Assembly: GCA_963575745.1 (NCBI GenBank)
Contig: CAUYUJ010011259.1
Coordinates: 377,809 to 441,808, forward strand
Reading direction: 5' to 3'
Length of the DNA: 64,000 nucleotides
DNA from: Prorocentrum cordatum
Lineage: Eukaryota > Sar > Dinophyceae > Prorocentrales > Prorocentraceae
Shown here one piece after another: positions 27,792-38,169 of the stretch. Position 1 is the stretch's first letter. Each line of letters starts with the position of its first letter. The notes below the pieces were generated by a model. It was not told where the DNA came from and ran no database searches. It saw only the letters and a list, made by a program, of their open reading frames with translations. Made by a program: the position numbers and the translations under genes.

Positions 27792-29159
27792 TCCATCCTA
27801 AAAATGAACCCATACCATCCCAGGCGGGCCGGTATCAGCCCCGCCCTCATCCTCTCCAAAAAAGTCTATACGCGCACACTCGTTTATCAAAAGCCATCAG
27901 TTTCCCGAAATCACTTGCAACAAACGGGACGACATTCACACACGCGCCTGGTCGCGCGCGCACGCCAAAATCGTAGATTAACCCTTCGTTTTCGTAAGGA
28001 TCCCAAAATCGAGCATCACGGAAACACGTGGAAAACATAGTTTCGCAACAGGGATGTTCACAAAAACATTGCGCTCGCGCTCTTGCTGGTTCATACGAAA
28101 ACCATCGTGTGTTCCATGTGTTCAGAAACTGCTACAAAACAGGCAGGCCTTTCGCGCGCGGGTGTCGAAATGGTTCGAACGGCCTTGCGCGCGTACTGTC
28201 GCAAGAGAATGTTGCAAACACTGGGGCGAACTGCGCGCGCGCTCGTCGTCGCGCGCGCATGCCGAAGCCTCTCAAAAACCGCAGGTGTCGCAAGGATTTC
28301 AAAATGAGCGCCCCTAAACAACATATGGTTTTGCAACATCTGCGTTCGAAAAAAACCTGCGCGCGCGCCCTTGCGAATTCTTCAGGAAACCATATGTTTC
28401 CAGCATTGACATCCAATTCTGTCAAATGGGCCGTTCGACGCCGCATGTTGAACTCATCCGAATGCCCTTCCGCGCGCGCCAAAGGGGCACGATCCGTTTC
28501 AAATAGTACCACATGGCCCACTCGCGCGCGTCGGCCTTGCGCGCATGTCGAACTCCTCCAACACCTTCACCACCGACGCGAGGACATCGTCATCGTTACC
28601 GACGGGCGTGATCAGCATCGGCGCCGTCATTGGCATGGCCGTCGTCGTCGCCACCATCGCCACCATCATCCTTACTCTCGTCCTCGTGTCTACCGATGTC
28701 GGCGTCGCCATGATACCGCGCCCGCCCAAGCCACCGATTCGCAGTGAACTCGCCGTTGGGAGATGCCCATCGGTCAGCGCCACCGCGGCCGCGCCGGTCG
28801 CGCCGCACTATCTGGCCGCTCTGCGCGATAGCATGCGCGAGCCAGCGCGGCCGCAGAGATGCACCAGCCAACGCCAAGCACTCATCGCAATCGCCGTCGC
28901 AAGGGTTTTGCAAACCAAGTTGCGGGTGGGATGGGATGATTGCGCGAGCCGTGGAGTTGACAACTCATTGCGAACATGCGTGAATTTTACCACGGAAATT
29001 GCACTACATAGATTTCACCACGTAGCTTAACCACAGCTGACACCGCAATTGAAACCACACAGATTCTCCTTTCTAAAAAGAGAATACACTCTACCCCCCC
29101 CCCGGTTGTTATCCCCCCCTTTTCGGGTATGTAAATCATATATGATTATGACCACATGT
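27792..29159 (+). repeat. Family H satellite-like repeat, copy 2
   Basis: Starts TCCATCCTAAAAATG and CCATCCCAGGCGGGCCGG. It contains alternating GCGCGCGC and TTCGAAA-type blocks, CGCCATGATACCGCGCCCGC (28706), GATGCACCAGCCAACGCCAA (28858) and a closing CACCACGTAG/TTCTCCTTTCTAAAAAGAG block. The next copy starts 1368 bp later. Confidence 0.8.
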
Positions 29160-29230
29160 CCATCCTAAATATGATGTCGCACTATCCCCGAGGGGCCGGA
29201 ATCGCCCCCCCTGAGGTTCCCTTGGGGGGG

Positions 29231-29246
29231 AAAAAAAAAAAAAAAA

Positions 29247-29278
<32 letters not shown>
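29231..29278 (+). repeat. Poly(A) run
   Basis: Nearly pure A with one C, preceded by a short G-run and the text CCCCTGAGGTTCCCTTGG. Confidence 0.9.
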
Positions 29279-29789
29279 GCGGGGACATGTATTGTTCTAG
29301 CATAAGACTGAGTCACGAATCCTTTGCAAAAAATGTGACGATGTGCACACGCGCGCGTCGTCGCACGCGCATGCCGAAATCCTTCAAAAACCGTTGGTGT
29401 CGGAAGGATTTCGCAATCGATGTTCCAAACAACATACAAAAACATTGGTTTCGCAACACTGGTTTGCTAAAATAGCTTACGCGCGAGCCCTTGCGAAATC
29501 TTAAGAAACCATGGGTTGTTCAAGATTTGCACAAAATGCTACCAAACGGGCTTCGCGCGCGCATGTCGAAATCTGTCGAACGCCCTTGCGCGTGTGTCGT
29601 CGCGAGAACCCTTTTTGCAAAAATTGGACGAAGTGCAGACGCGCGCGTCGCCGCGCGCGTATGCCGAAATCCTTCAAAACCCATCGGCTTCGGAGGGATT
29701 TCAAAATCGTGTGTCCAAAAAGCCTACAACAACACAAGGTTTCGCGACACGGATTTTCAACAAACGCGTGCGCGCGCGCTCTTGCGTCG

Positions 29790-30440
29790 TCGTCGTCGTC
29801 GTCGCCGTCCTCCCTCCTCCCGCGTCGTCGTCGTCGTCCCCACGTCGTCCTCTGGCTTTCTTCGTGTTCGTCGTCGTCGTCGTCGTCTTCTTTGGCGTCG
29901 TGGTCGTTTCCGCCCTCGTTGTCGTTGTGGTCATCCTTCCTCCTCCTCTCTCGTCGTCGTCGTCGTCCGTCGTCGGCGTCTCGTCGTCGTCCCTCCTATT
30001 TCGTCGCAGTCGTCGTCGTCGTCGTCGTCGTTTTCCCTCCTCCCTCGTCGTTGTCGTCGTCGGCGTCGCCGTCCTTCCTCCTTCTTCGTCGTTCGCGTCG
30101 TCGCCGTCCTCCCTCCTCCCTCGTCGTTGTCGTCGTTGTCGTCGTTGCCGCCGTCGTCCTCCCTCCTCCCTCGTCGCCGTTTTCGTTGGCGACGTCGTCG
30201 TCGTCATCGTCTTCGTCGTCGTCGTCGGCGTCGTTGTCGTCGTCGTCGTCGGCGTCGTCGTCGTCGTTGTCATCGTCGTCGTCGTCGTCGGCGTCGTCGG
30301 TGTCGTTGTCGTCGTCGGTGTCGTCGTCGTCGTGATTGTCGGCGTCGTCGAAGTCGTTGGAGACGTCGATGTCGTCGTAGTCGTTGTCGGCGGCGTCGTT
30401 GTCGTCGTTGTCGCTGTCGTCGTCGGCGTCGGCGTCGTTG
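29790..30440 (+). repeat. GTC/CGT trinucleotide tract
   Basis: About 650 bp of interrupted GTC with TCC/CTC patches. Open frames (poly-V, poly-S, poly-R, and poly-D/T on the - strand) are artefacts. Confidence 0.9.
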
Positions 30441-30789
30441 CCAAGTGCCATTTGGTACCCACCGTCAAGGTCTGAAGAGGTTTTGCAAACGCGTTCGCGT
30501 CGGTCGCGCCACCGCGTTCGCGTCGGTCGCGCCAAACTAGCTAGCCGCTGCGCGCGCGAGCATGCGCGGGCTAGCACGGCCGCAGAGATGCACCAGCCAA
30601 CACCCAGCACTCATCGCAATCGCCGTCGCAAGGGTTTGCAACCCAAGTTGCGGGTGGGTGGGTGGGATGATTGCGCGAGCAGTGGAGTTGACGATTTCAA
30701 GTTCGGCAAGTGAACTGCACCACATAGACTGCACCACAGTGATCCCACAACTTTGGTTACGCAACTTAGATTGCACCGCACAGCTCACA

Positions 30790-30829
<40 letters not shown>

Positions 30830-31140
30830 ACATTTCACCACATAGATTGCCCCATGTATACGGCACCGCACACACTGCACCACATGAGCTGTGCCACGTA
30901 GCTCACATCACATATAGTGCACCACATAGCTTACATCACAATTATTGCACCAGAACACATAGATTGCCTGTGATGTGTTGCACCACATGGGTTGACCACG
31001 CAGCTTACACCAGATATTGAACCACGTCGCTCACACCACCAGTACTGTGTAACGCAAATTGCGCCACATAGCTTACATCACATATAATGTACCACACAAA
31101 TTGCACCACCTGGACTGCACTACGTAATCTGCCATAACAC

Positions 31141-31746
31141 ACGTCTTGGGGCCCACGCTGGCTAACATTGTTTGGGGTCCGCACAACTGACAGCCCATGA
31201 TGTTTCAAGCCGGGCTGGTGCTGCCAGCATCTTCGTCCAAGCCGCGTTCCGAATCATTATCCGTTTTCTCCACGTCTGGCAACGTGAGAACGTAGGACCT
31301 CTGGGGTAGGGCAGAGGCGGATCGGTCGGGCAGCGCGGAGACCGAGAGGGGGAGAGGGGCAAACGAAGGGGAAAGAGGGGGACGGATACATAAAGTGAGC
31401 CTTCGGGCATGGGGCCTGCCCGGCCCTTTTGTGCGCAAGGGCCCCCCGTGCGCAGGCTCAGCGAGAGGCGAGCCGTGGCGGGGCGCTGACGCGTGGCGAG
31501 GCTCAGCGAGGCGTGGCCCACGGCCGATGGAGGAAGGAGGAGAAAAAAAAAGGATACATAGAGTGAGCCACAGGAGGCCGAGGTGCGTCGTGGCACGCCT
31601 CCTCTCGCAGGGCGACCCCCTACTCCACCCTGGGGCAGCGGCGCGTCTGCGCCCGCCCCGCGCGGGGTGGCTGTTGGCCAGGAGACCCGGGCAGCTCGGC
31701 GCGGGCCGCCCGTCGCCGAGACGCAGCGCAGCGATCTCAATGTGTC
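31141..31746. other. No gene; short direct repeats
   Basis: GGATACATAAAGTGAGCC (31383) and GGATACATAGAGTGAGCC (31551) are direct copies about 168 bp apart. GCTCAGCGAGGCG-like sequence repeats between them. No coding motif. Confidence 0.4.
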
Positions 31747-31857
31747 TCTAGATTTGCAGCCTCCTCCGCCTCCTCCTCCTCCTCCTCCCTCCTCCTCCTC
31801 CTCCTCCTCCTCCTCCTCCTCCTCCTCCTCCTCCTCCTCCTCCTCCTCCTCCTCTTC
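31747..31857 (+). repeat. (CTC)n tract
   Basis: About 37 CTC units, followed by TTCTTGCCGTTTTCTGTGCA, which is not a spliced leader. Confidence 0.95.
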
Positions 31858-32194
31858 TTGCCGTTTTCTGTGCACCGTGCCCTGAGTGCACAGCTCTGCG
31901 CACCTGAAACGCTCGAACAATGGAGCCGCGCCTGGGCGCTCGCCGTCACGACTCGTGCGCGCGGCGGAAGGCACGGATTCACCGCTGCGGGCAGATTCCA
32001 GGGCGCCGATTCTGCGGTGGGCTCCTTCTGTCGGGGCGTTTGTACCTCCGAGCCGTTGCTGCTGTGAGCTCGCGCTGGTCGTGTTTAGGGTCGGGTACGT
32101 TTTGGTGTTGGGTTGATGTTGGTGATACCAGGGGCTCCTAAGAGACAGCGGCTCAAGCGAATGCTGAAATTGATGCCTGAACATTGTTCAGGCG
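31858..32194. other. No gene recognised
   Basis: Mixed sequence between the CTC tract and the minus-strand candidate. No motif. Confidence 0.35.
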
Positions 32195-32470
32195 TTACTT
32201 GTAGGCTTCGTCTCGTTTGCGGCGTCTTGCCGTCAACATTGAACGTCGCAACGTGAACTTGTTTTTCGATGTGCGGCAAGCTGGATCCAGCAAGCGGTCG
32301 GCCAAGGGCGGGACGTGGCCGCAGCGTGCACACTGCACTATGGCGGGTAGCGCGTGCATCGTGCCAGCAAGCCACGGAAGCGTTTGCTGGGTTTTCTTTT
32401 GGACATTGATGAGCCAGACGCGCTCCTCGTCGTCCATGTTGGAGGGGCCCTGCTCTTCGTCTTGACCTTG
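32195..32470 (-). CDS. Possible minus-strand coding fragment with Cys pair
   Basis: One frame reads MDDEERVWLINVQKKTQQTL and later VQCARCGHVPPLADRLL, with an ordinary amino-acid mix and a C-x2-C. It resembles the Cys-bearing C-terminal parts of dinoflagellate LINE proteins, but this rests on a single motif. Upstream in this frame is a GAG-repeat-derived Ser/Pro run, so a real start is not visible. Confidence 0.25.
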   Translation of the reverse strand, partial: QGQDEEQGPSNMDDEERVWLINVQKKTQQTLPWLAGTMHALPAIVQCARCGHVPPLADRLLDPACRTSKNKFTLRRSMLTARRRKRDEAYK

Positions 32471-32496
32471 GTCTAGTTTTGGCTGCGTCCTCCTCG

Positions 32497-32820
32497 TGGG
32501 AGGACAAGGAAGAAGTTCTCGCGGGCGGCGCCGCCTCGCCAGGAGGAGCAGCAGGGGCGGCAAGAGAGCCGGGAGGAGCAGGAGAGCGGGGAGCAGCAGG
32601 AGGAGGACCGAGCTTGGGGGAGGAGGCGCGGCAGGAGAGCCAGGAGGAAGAATCGAGGAGGAGTCGGGGAGGAGGAGGAGAAGGAGGAGGAGGAGGAGGA
32701 GGAGGGAGTAGAGGGTGAAACGGGGGGAGAGGGAGGGGAGAAGGAGGGGGAGGGAGCAGGGGGAGAGGGAGCCAAGGGAGATGGAGGAGGGAGAGGAGGA
32801 GGAGGAGGAGGAGGACCAGT
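32497..32820 (-). repeat. (GAG)n tract (CTC on - strand)
   Basis: Interrupted GAG/GGA over about 320 bp. It is one of the few tracts with CTC on the - strand and belongs to the family G copy that follows in + orientation. Confidence 0.85.
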
Positions 32821-33460
32821 GGAAGCCCAAGACGCATCAACGAGGTTGTCATAAACCCTCCCTCTGAGTTCCCTCTTCAAAGGCCCCTGCGAGAATCCCG
32901 TTTCACTGCAGGAGGTGCCCCGCTGGAAGACAAACGTCTGATAACCTTCCATCTTGCCAAATACCCTGCCCTGCGACAACAACGCCGCAAACCAACATGA
33001 CTGTTCCGTCCTGACAGCCCTGACTCGTGTCATAACACCGATCCTGGGATTTCAACACCGCGAATCCTGGATCGCGCCGGGACGCAATTCCTGGGACGCC
33101 AACCACAAGATCCGCTCCATTTGCTGAAACCGTCTGAGACGAATGCGCGCCACGCTGAGGCGAGAGCCACATTTTGAGAAGGAGCCCTCTCCATCCGCGC
33201 CATTTCCTGCAGCTCTGCGACGAGGAGGCGCGGCGTGAAGGCGAGAAAGCCACGCCTCGGAGGCCGCCCGCCCTCCGTCCTATCGAAGCCGCTGGCGGGC
33301 GTGCGGCGAGCGTGCGCGCTCGCCGAGGCGGGCGCCCGCACGCTGAGAACGGGGCCTGCCCTCCATCCGTGGAGGTTCTGCCGCACCCAATGCTCCGGGA
33401 TCATGCATGGTGGGGGAGTCACCGGCGGTGACGCCCGGCCCGCCCTACCGACACGTCTAG
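32821..33460 (+). repeat. Family G repeat, copy 2
   Basis: Contains the inverse of the 45210-45535 unique part (for example CTGGAAGACAAACGTCTGAT and GGGATTTCAACACCGCGAAT), then three diverged 80-bp units (CGCGCCACGCTGAGGCGAGA) and GACGCCCGGCCCGCC at the end. Confidence 0.75.
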
Positions 33461-33886
33461 GAGTCCTTTCACAAGGAGGAGATGGAGGAGGAGGAGGAGG
33501 AGGAGGAGGCGGGCGCCACTGGCATCCCATTCTGCAGTCCCAGGTCCCCAGCGACGCTCCGAACGACCGTGGCCGCGAACGGTGCACGCTTCGCTTGGAG
33601 CTGAGATGAGAAGGGAAGGTTGAGGCAAATAAGTGGGGAGGAGACGAGGACCTGGAAAGACGTACCGTCAACGCGCCTCGCATGGACGCGCGCCTTCCTC
33701 TAGGGTGTCCTTGTGTCCTTGCCTCTGCGGCCCGTCCTCTGCCATTGTCACTGGTCGCCCGCCGCCCAAGAAGTCTCCACTTCGGCCTCCAAGGGCCCTG
33801 CGTCCCTACAACCCGCCCTTGATAATTACACGTTCTGGCTGTAGGCCTGCGCACAGGCAGCCCCTGGAGACAGTCCCGGCTGGCCT
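33461..33886. repeat. GAG tract and family P-like segment
   Basis: 33475-33510 is (GAG)n. 33700-33800 matches 18918-19030 (GTGTCCTTGTGTCCTTGCC). No gene. Confidence 0.5.
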
Positions 33887-34216
33887 TACGTCGGGCACGT
33901 CCCTCTCCAGGAGGAGCACTCCAAGATTGTCCAAAACCGTCTGTGGACGATCTTTTCCCTATTGTTGACTGTTTTCGAGCATGCTGCAAGTACACATCGT
34001 TCATTTCGAATTCTTCGAAAGTGCTTCGATTTTTTGGGGGGCCAAGATCTTTTCATTTCTAATTGAACTATCCTGGGCCTCTTCCTGGCCACTAGGGGGC
34101 CAGGAACAATTAGAAACGAGCACCATGAGAAGTGAGCACGATCAGAAAGACACGACGTGTATCTTTCACTGTTCGTCCCCAAAGCCCGCCTGCAGGAGGA
34201 CGCGCCCGACCGAAAT
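33887..34216. mobile_element. Family A element, copy e (330 bp, enlarged)
   Basis: Left end ACGTCGGGCACGTCCCTC, right end GGAGGACGCGCCCGACCG; target duplication CTGGCCT/CTAGCCT (33880-33886, 34217-34223). It is twice the usual length because of an extra inner palindrome (TTTCTAATTG...CAATTAGAAA). Confidence 0.8.
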
Positions 34217-34693
34217 CTAGCCTCAGCAGGCCTGAGGTCGGTCTGTGGCGATCTCGTCCCCCCCCCATCGGGCCGGACGAAAGGGGGGGATTGGGAAAGG
34301 GGGGGGTACGAAATCTGCTACATGCAGCTGGTCTCGGCCCCGCCGAGGGGCCCATGCCTCGACGCGGGGCCGCCTCCGGCGCCGGGCGGCGCCGGGAAAG
34401 TCAGCCACACGCGAGCTGAGTCTCAAACCCCCCCTTTGCTATCCCCCCCTTTCGCGCCGGCCCGACCCCCGCGCCGCCTTCGGGCGGCGCCCCGGGGGGG
34501 GGGGGGGAAGGGGCGGCGCCCCCCCCCACCCCCCTCCCTTCCAGGGGGGCGGGGAGGGGGAGCGGCGCCCCCCTGGGGGGGGCAGCGCCCCTAGGGGGGA
34601 GGGGGGGGGGCGCACCCCCCCCCCCCCCCCCCAGGGGGACGAGGCGCCGAGGCCGCCCCCAGAGGACGCGTTTTGGGGGAGGGGGGCGGGCCT
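34217..34693. other. GC homopolymer-rich DNA, no gene
   Basis: Many runs of 8-15 G or C (for example around 34495-34506 and 34615-34633). Sequence accuracy may be low here. No motif. Confidence 0.5.
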
Positions 34694-34733
34694 TCCGTCG
34701 GGCACGGCCCTCAACAGGAGGAAAAGTCTAGGC

Positions 34734-34914
34734 TTAAGTCGGGCGTGTCCCCCTACAGGGGGATCTTCGACGAAGAATAAAAGATATCAAAAAAAAATAT
34801 TTCAAAAGGTCCAAAAATATTAAAAAAATAGTCCCCAGACTATTTTTGGATTTTTTTGGGGGTACTCTTTATTTTTCGTCGAACCCCTCTGTAGGGGGAC
34901 AGGCCCGACTTCAT
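34734..34914. mobile_element. Family A element, copy f
   Basis: TTAAGTCGGGCGTGTCCCCC at the left, GGGGGACAGGCCCGACTTCA at the right. The target duplication TCTAGGC is exact on both sides (34727-34733, 34915-34921), which places the insertion within the left edge of family B copy 2. Confidence 0.9.
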
Positions 34915-34917
34915 TCT

Positions 34918-35158
34918 AGGCCTCCTAGATGGGGTCGGAGCAGATGGGGTCGAAGGATCATTCCGCATCGCCGATGCATCGGCGATGCGGCTCGATGTGG
35001 AGCCCGTTGTGCTTCACGTCGACGTCGCCGATGCATCGCCCACGTCGACGATACATCGCCGGTGCATCGCCAATACATCGCCGATGCATCGCAGATGTAT
35101 CGGCGATGCGACGCGATCCTCCGACCCCATCTACTCCGACCCCATTTAGGAGGCCTCT
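34918..35158. mobile_element. Foldback/MITE family B, copy 2
   Basis: AGGCCTCCTAGATGGGGTC on the left is inverted at GACCCCATTTAGGAGGCCT on the right. The core holds CGCCGATGCATCGG-type repeats as in 225-466. Confidence 0.8.
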
Positions 35159-35461
35159 AAAAATTCAAGAGCAGTCAAAAAATGGTCTGGGAACGATGGT
35201 TGTTCCTGCTATGTTTGACGGTGCGTGAGCATTTGTTGGCCATGTTTCATTTCTCGTCCAAAGTCCGCCGGTAGGAGGACAGGCCCGACCCAAGGCTTGC
35301 TGGGGCCAGCTGCTTGCGGGCGAGGAGCGGTCTGAGGCAGACGCCTCCGCGATCGGGGGCGCCTGTCCCGAAGAGCGACTGGGAAATTCACATCCTCACC
35401 ATGGCAGGTGGGGGTAGAGACTCCCCAGCCGCCCTGGGGCCGGCGCGGACAGGGTTATGCT

Positions 35462-35650
35462 ATACCCATCGGTCGTTGAAAGTAGGTACTTGTGAATTCC
35501 CAGATTCCAATCTACTTTAAGCGCCTTTCTACTTCAATGATCGAGTGGCTTCACCTTTCCCGTCCTCTTTCGGGGGCGGGCGGACACCCAATCTACTTTC
35601 AACGCCTTCCTACTCCATTTTTCTACCTACTTCTTCCGACCGATGGGTAT
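35462..35650. mobile_element. MITE family N
   Basis: TIR ATACCCATCGGTCG(TT)GAAAGTAGGTA at the left is inverted at TACCTACTTC(TT)CCGACCGATGGGTAT at the right. The flanks carry a GCT duplication. Inner AATCTACTTT repeats. Confidence 0.85.
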
Positions 35651-36140
35651 GCTGAACCACTCTTCGCCCGCTGAAGTTGAGATCGCCTCGGCGGGGGAGC
35701 CGTCCGTGTGCAGCCCCAAGGTTTCTCCTGGCAGGGGAGGCCGGGGAGGCCTCTGGGGAGTCGAAGAGAGTCGGCCCCACGAGAGGAGAGGGCGCAGCAC
35801 GGGAAGGCGGGCGACCTTCGTCCACGGCACGTGAGGTCCAAGCAGGGTACACATGTCAGAGCGGTGCCCGACGAGGCATTCATTGGAAGGGGCCGCTGAG
35901 ATGTTGTCCAGGGGAGCACAGCCAGACTGCGCAAAAGAATCGGCACGCATTCCCTGCCGCCGTCGAGGGGCGTTGCCGACATCCGATTGTGCGCGGGTGG
36001 CTGCCGCGAGGCCCAGGCGATGACGTTGAGCTCGAGGTTCGAATGATGACTTGTCTGAATAAGGCGGGGACATGTCCAATGTCAAGCTCAATGCAGAGTA
36101 ATCGAGTTCGGGTCGGGCGCGATCGAGTTGTGCACGTGTT
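35651..36140. other. No gene recognised
   Basis: Open frames on both strands have ordinary composition but no motif, start context or repeat evidence. Confidence 0.35.
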
Positions 36141-36350
36141 TTGTTGACAGAGCGCCGAGGCTTGGTCTACGCCCCGCTGGAGGAGATATACGGGGAGGAG
36201 GTGCTCGGCTTTCCCCAGCTCGATGCGCTGCTGCCACGGAGGAGGAGCGGCAGCAAGACGAGCAACATGGAGGAGGAGGAGGAGGAGGAGGAGGAGGTGG
36301 AGGGTGGAGGAAGGAAGTTGTTCAGGTGGCCAGCGAGAGGAACGATGTGA
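36141..36350 (+). CDS. Possible exon fragment, unknown function
   Basis: The frame GLVYAPLEEIYGEEVLGFPQ-LDALLP is protein-like and is preceded by TTGTTGACAG, a plausible 3' splice site. It runs into a GAG (poly-Glu) tract and ends at 36348-36350. No family was recognised. Confidence 0.25.
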   Translation: MLTERRGLVYAPLEEIYGEEVLGFPQLDALLPRRRSGSKTSNMEEEEEEEEEVEGGGRKLFRWPARGTM

Positions 36351-36975
36351 GGTGCGAGGCAGGAGCTGGACTCGAGCGGCCCGAGAGAGGGCAGCAGCGA
36401 GAGGGGCGCAACGCAGCCGAGCCCGAGGCGCGCCCGAGCGGCGCGTTTGCTCGGAGAGCCGCAGAGCCGCGCTCGGGGCCCTCGATCGGGCGCGCTCCGC
36501 CGTGCCCGTGCCCTGTGTTCTGCCTCGTGCCCCGCCTCCGCCTCCGCCTCCGGTGCTCGCCTGGGCGCCGCGTCCCGGCATCCCCCCCCGTGCTTCGTCC
36601 TGAGCGTGTGCCCTCGAGGCCGGGCAGCTTGTCGGGGGGCGGCAGATGCTGCTGCAGCAGGGGCAGCACCGGTCAGACGGCATGCACCCCCCGGGCCGAG
36701 CCGAGCCGAGCGGCTCTCCTGCCTCTTTCTCTTCCCTCCTCCGCGTTCTGCCTCTCCTCGTCCTCCCATCCCTCGCCTCCCAATTTGCACCCCTTCCTCG
36801 TCCACCTCCCTGCCCATCTCCCCCTCGTCCGTCGCAGCGTCTCCCAGCAGCCCGTGCTGCCTGGACAGACAGGGGGGGAGAGGAGGGGGGAAGAGCAAGC
36901 ACGGAAGACGAGCGCGCAGGCGGGAAGCCAGGGCCGGCGGGACAGGGCAAGCGGGCGGGCAGGCGGGTCGGCGGA
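36351..36975. other. No gene recognised
   Basis: GC-rich sequence with frames open on both strands and no motif. Confidence 0.35.
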
Positions 36976-37100
36976 GGCTAAGTCAGTAAGTCCATACGGA
37001 GCGCTCGGTCTCCATCTGGTATTTCTCCGTCTGGATTTGGCCTCTCGTGCTAGGCGGCAAAGTCCATACGGAGCTGGGCGCATTCCGTCTGGACTTAGCC
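36976..37100. mobile_element. Small inverted-repeat element family U
   Basis: GGCTAAGTCAG...AAGTCCATACGGAGCGC at the left is inverted at GCGCATTCCGTCTGGACTTAGCC at the right. A second AAGTCCATACGGAG lies in the middle (37060), so parts are also directly repeated. Confidence 0.6.
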
Positions 37101-37968
37101 CCTCCTGGGCGTGGGAGACAGCAGCGGCGAAGGGGGCGTGGGAGGAGGAGCAGGGGGAACGGGAGGGAGGAAGGGAAAGCCACGGCAGGCAGACGGGCCC
37201 GTCCGTCACCAGCTCATCATCTCTCGTACCGTATTCACATCCCCTCACTCCTGTCGCTGCGCACTGCCGCCCCGGTACCCCCCCCCCCTATAGTGTTTTC
37301 CCTCCCTCATTCCCCCCTCTCTCCGTCCCTCTCCCCCCCTCCCCTCGATCCCTCCCCCTCCCCTCGAGCAGGAGGGGGGGTGGGAAGGGAGAAGCAGAAA
37401 GGGAGCGAGGGAGACGCGTATGCGTACCACTTCAGACGAAGGTTCGTTTCGGCCCCGAAGGTGCAAGCGCCCCGCAGGCCTTCCTCACAAGGCGGGGGGC
37501 GTCGCGTGCGAGCAAGGGTACGGGTATCCTTCCCCCCTGGCGCGGTCCGTGCGAGCCACGACTGGAAAGCAAAGCGGGTCTGCGGTAATCAGGCCACTCA
37601 AGGGCCCGTCTGCGCACCCATGGCAAACAGCGCCGCTTTTGCATGCGCGCTGGCATGCGCGATGCGGCACCTGCGTCAGAGACGACCCCACCTTGGGGCA
37701 TCCCCCGCGGCGGCCCAGCGCATAAGCCACGGAAAGGTAGCCAACAGCTCGCGCAACGCATTCAGAAATTAGTAGTAGCATTGGTGTGTTACAGGTGGGC
37801 ATATAGGCGCGCCTGCTCGCTCGCGTGGGGGGACACCCTGGGGCGAGCGGGCGAGCGGGCCTGATGAAGGGCGACCCAGGCGGTCTGCGCACTTCGCACG
37901 TCAGGGTCGAGCTGGTGCTCGCCGACGCGCTGGTCGAAGTGCGCATCCCACTCCGACTGGGCCAACGC
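37101..37968. other. No gene recognised
   Basis: Includes C-runs at 37277-37289 and 37335-37345. Frames lack motifs. Confidence 0.4.
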
Positions 37969-38130
37969 GGCTCGTGGAAGTGAGGAGACGCTCGCATCCC
38001 CCCTCCAGTGGGCCAGTGCGGCTCGTGGAATCTGGACGACGCTCGCATCCCACCTCCAGTTGGCCAATGCGGCCTGGAAATGACCAGATGCACACATCCC
38101 ACCCCCGGTGGGCCAGTGTGCATCGCGGAA
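37969..38130. repeat. ~51-bp tandem repeat, 3 units
   Basis: Each unit has GCGGCTCGTGGAA, CGCTCGCATCCC and CCTCCAGTGGGCCAGT with slight changes. Confidence 0.8.
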
Positions 38131-38169
38131 ATTCTGGGCCGTGCACTTTGGTAGCGCGCGAGTGCACGA

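Larger units (their letters stand above)
29160..31140 (+). repeat. Family H satellite-like repeat, copy 3 (with poly-A and GTC inserts)
   Basis: Starts TCCATCCTAAATATG at 29160, with the same GCGCGCGC blocks and GATGCACCAGCCAACACCCA near 30586. An A-run (29231-29278), a GTC/CGT tract (29790-30440) and a (CA)n run (30790-30825) are extra. The tail (30705-31140) is a string of degenerate TTGCACCACATAG units. Confidence 0.75.
34694..35290. mobile_element. Family A element, copy g, split by nested insertions
   Basis: The left end CCGTCGGGCACGG...AACAGGAGGAAAAG is at 34694-34726. The body resumes at about 35159 (TCAAGAGCAGTCAAAAAATGGTCTGGGAACGAT) and ends GGTAGGAGGACAGGCCCGAC at 35290. Family B copy 2 sits inside, and family A copy f sits inside the left edge of that B element. 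Confidence 0.7.

Noticed and set aside
32143-32153. GGCTCAAG as a third spliced-leader relic
   Set aside because: Only the last 8 bases match; the preceding bases (GAGACAGC) do not resemble CCATTTT.
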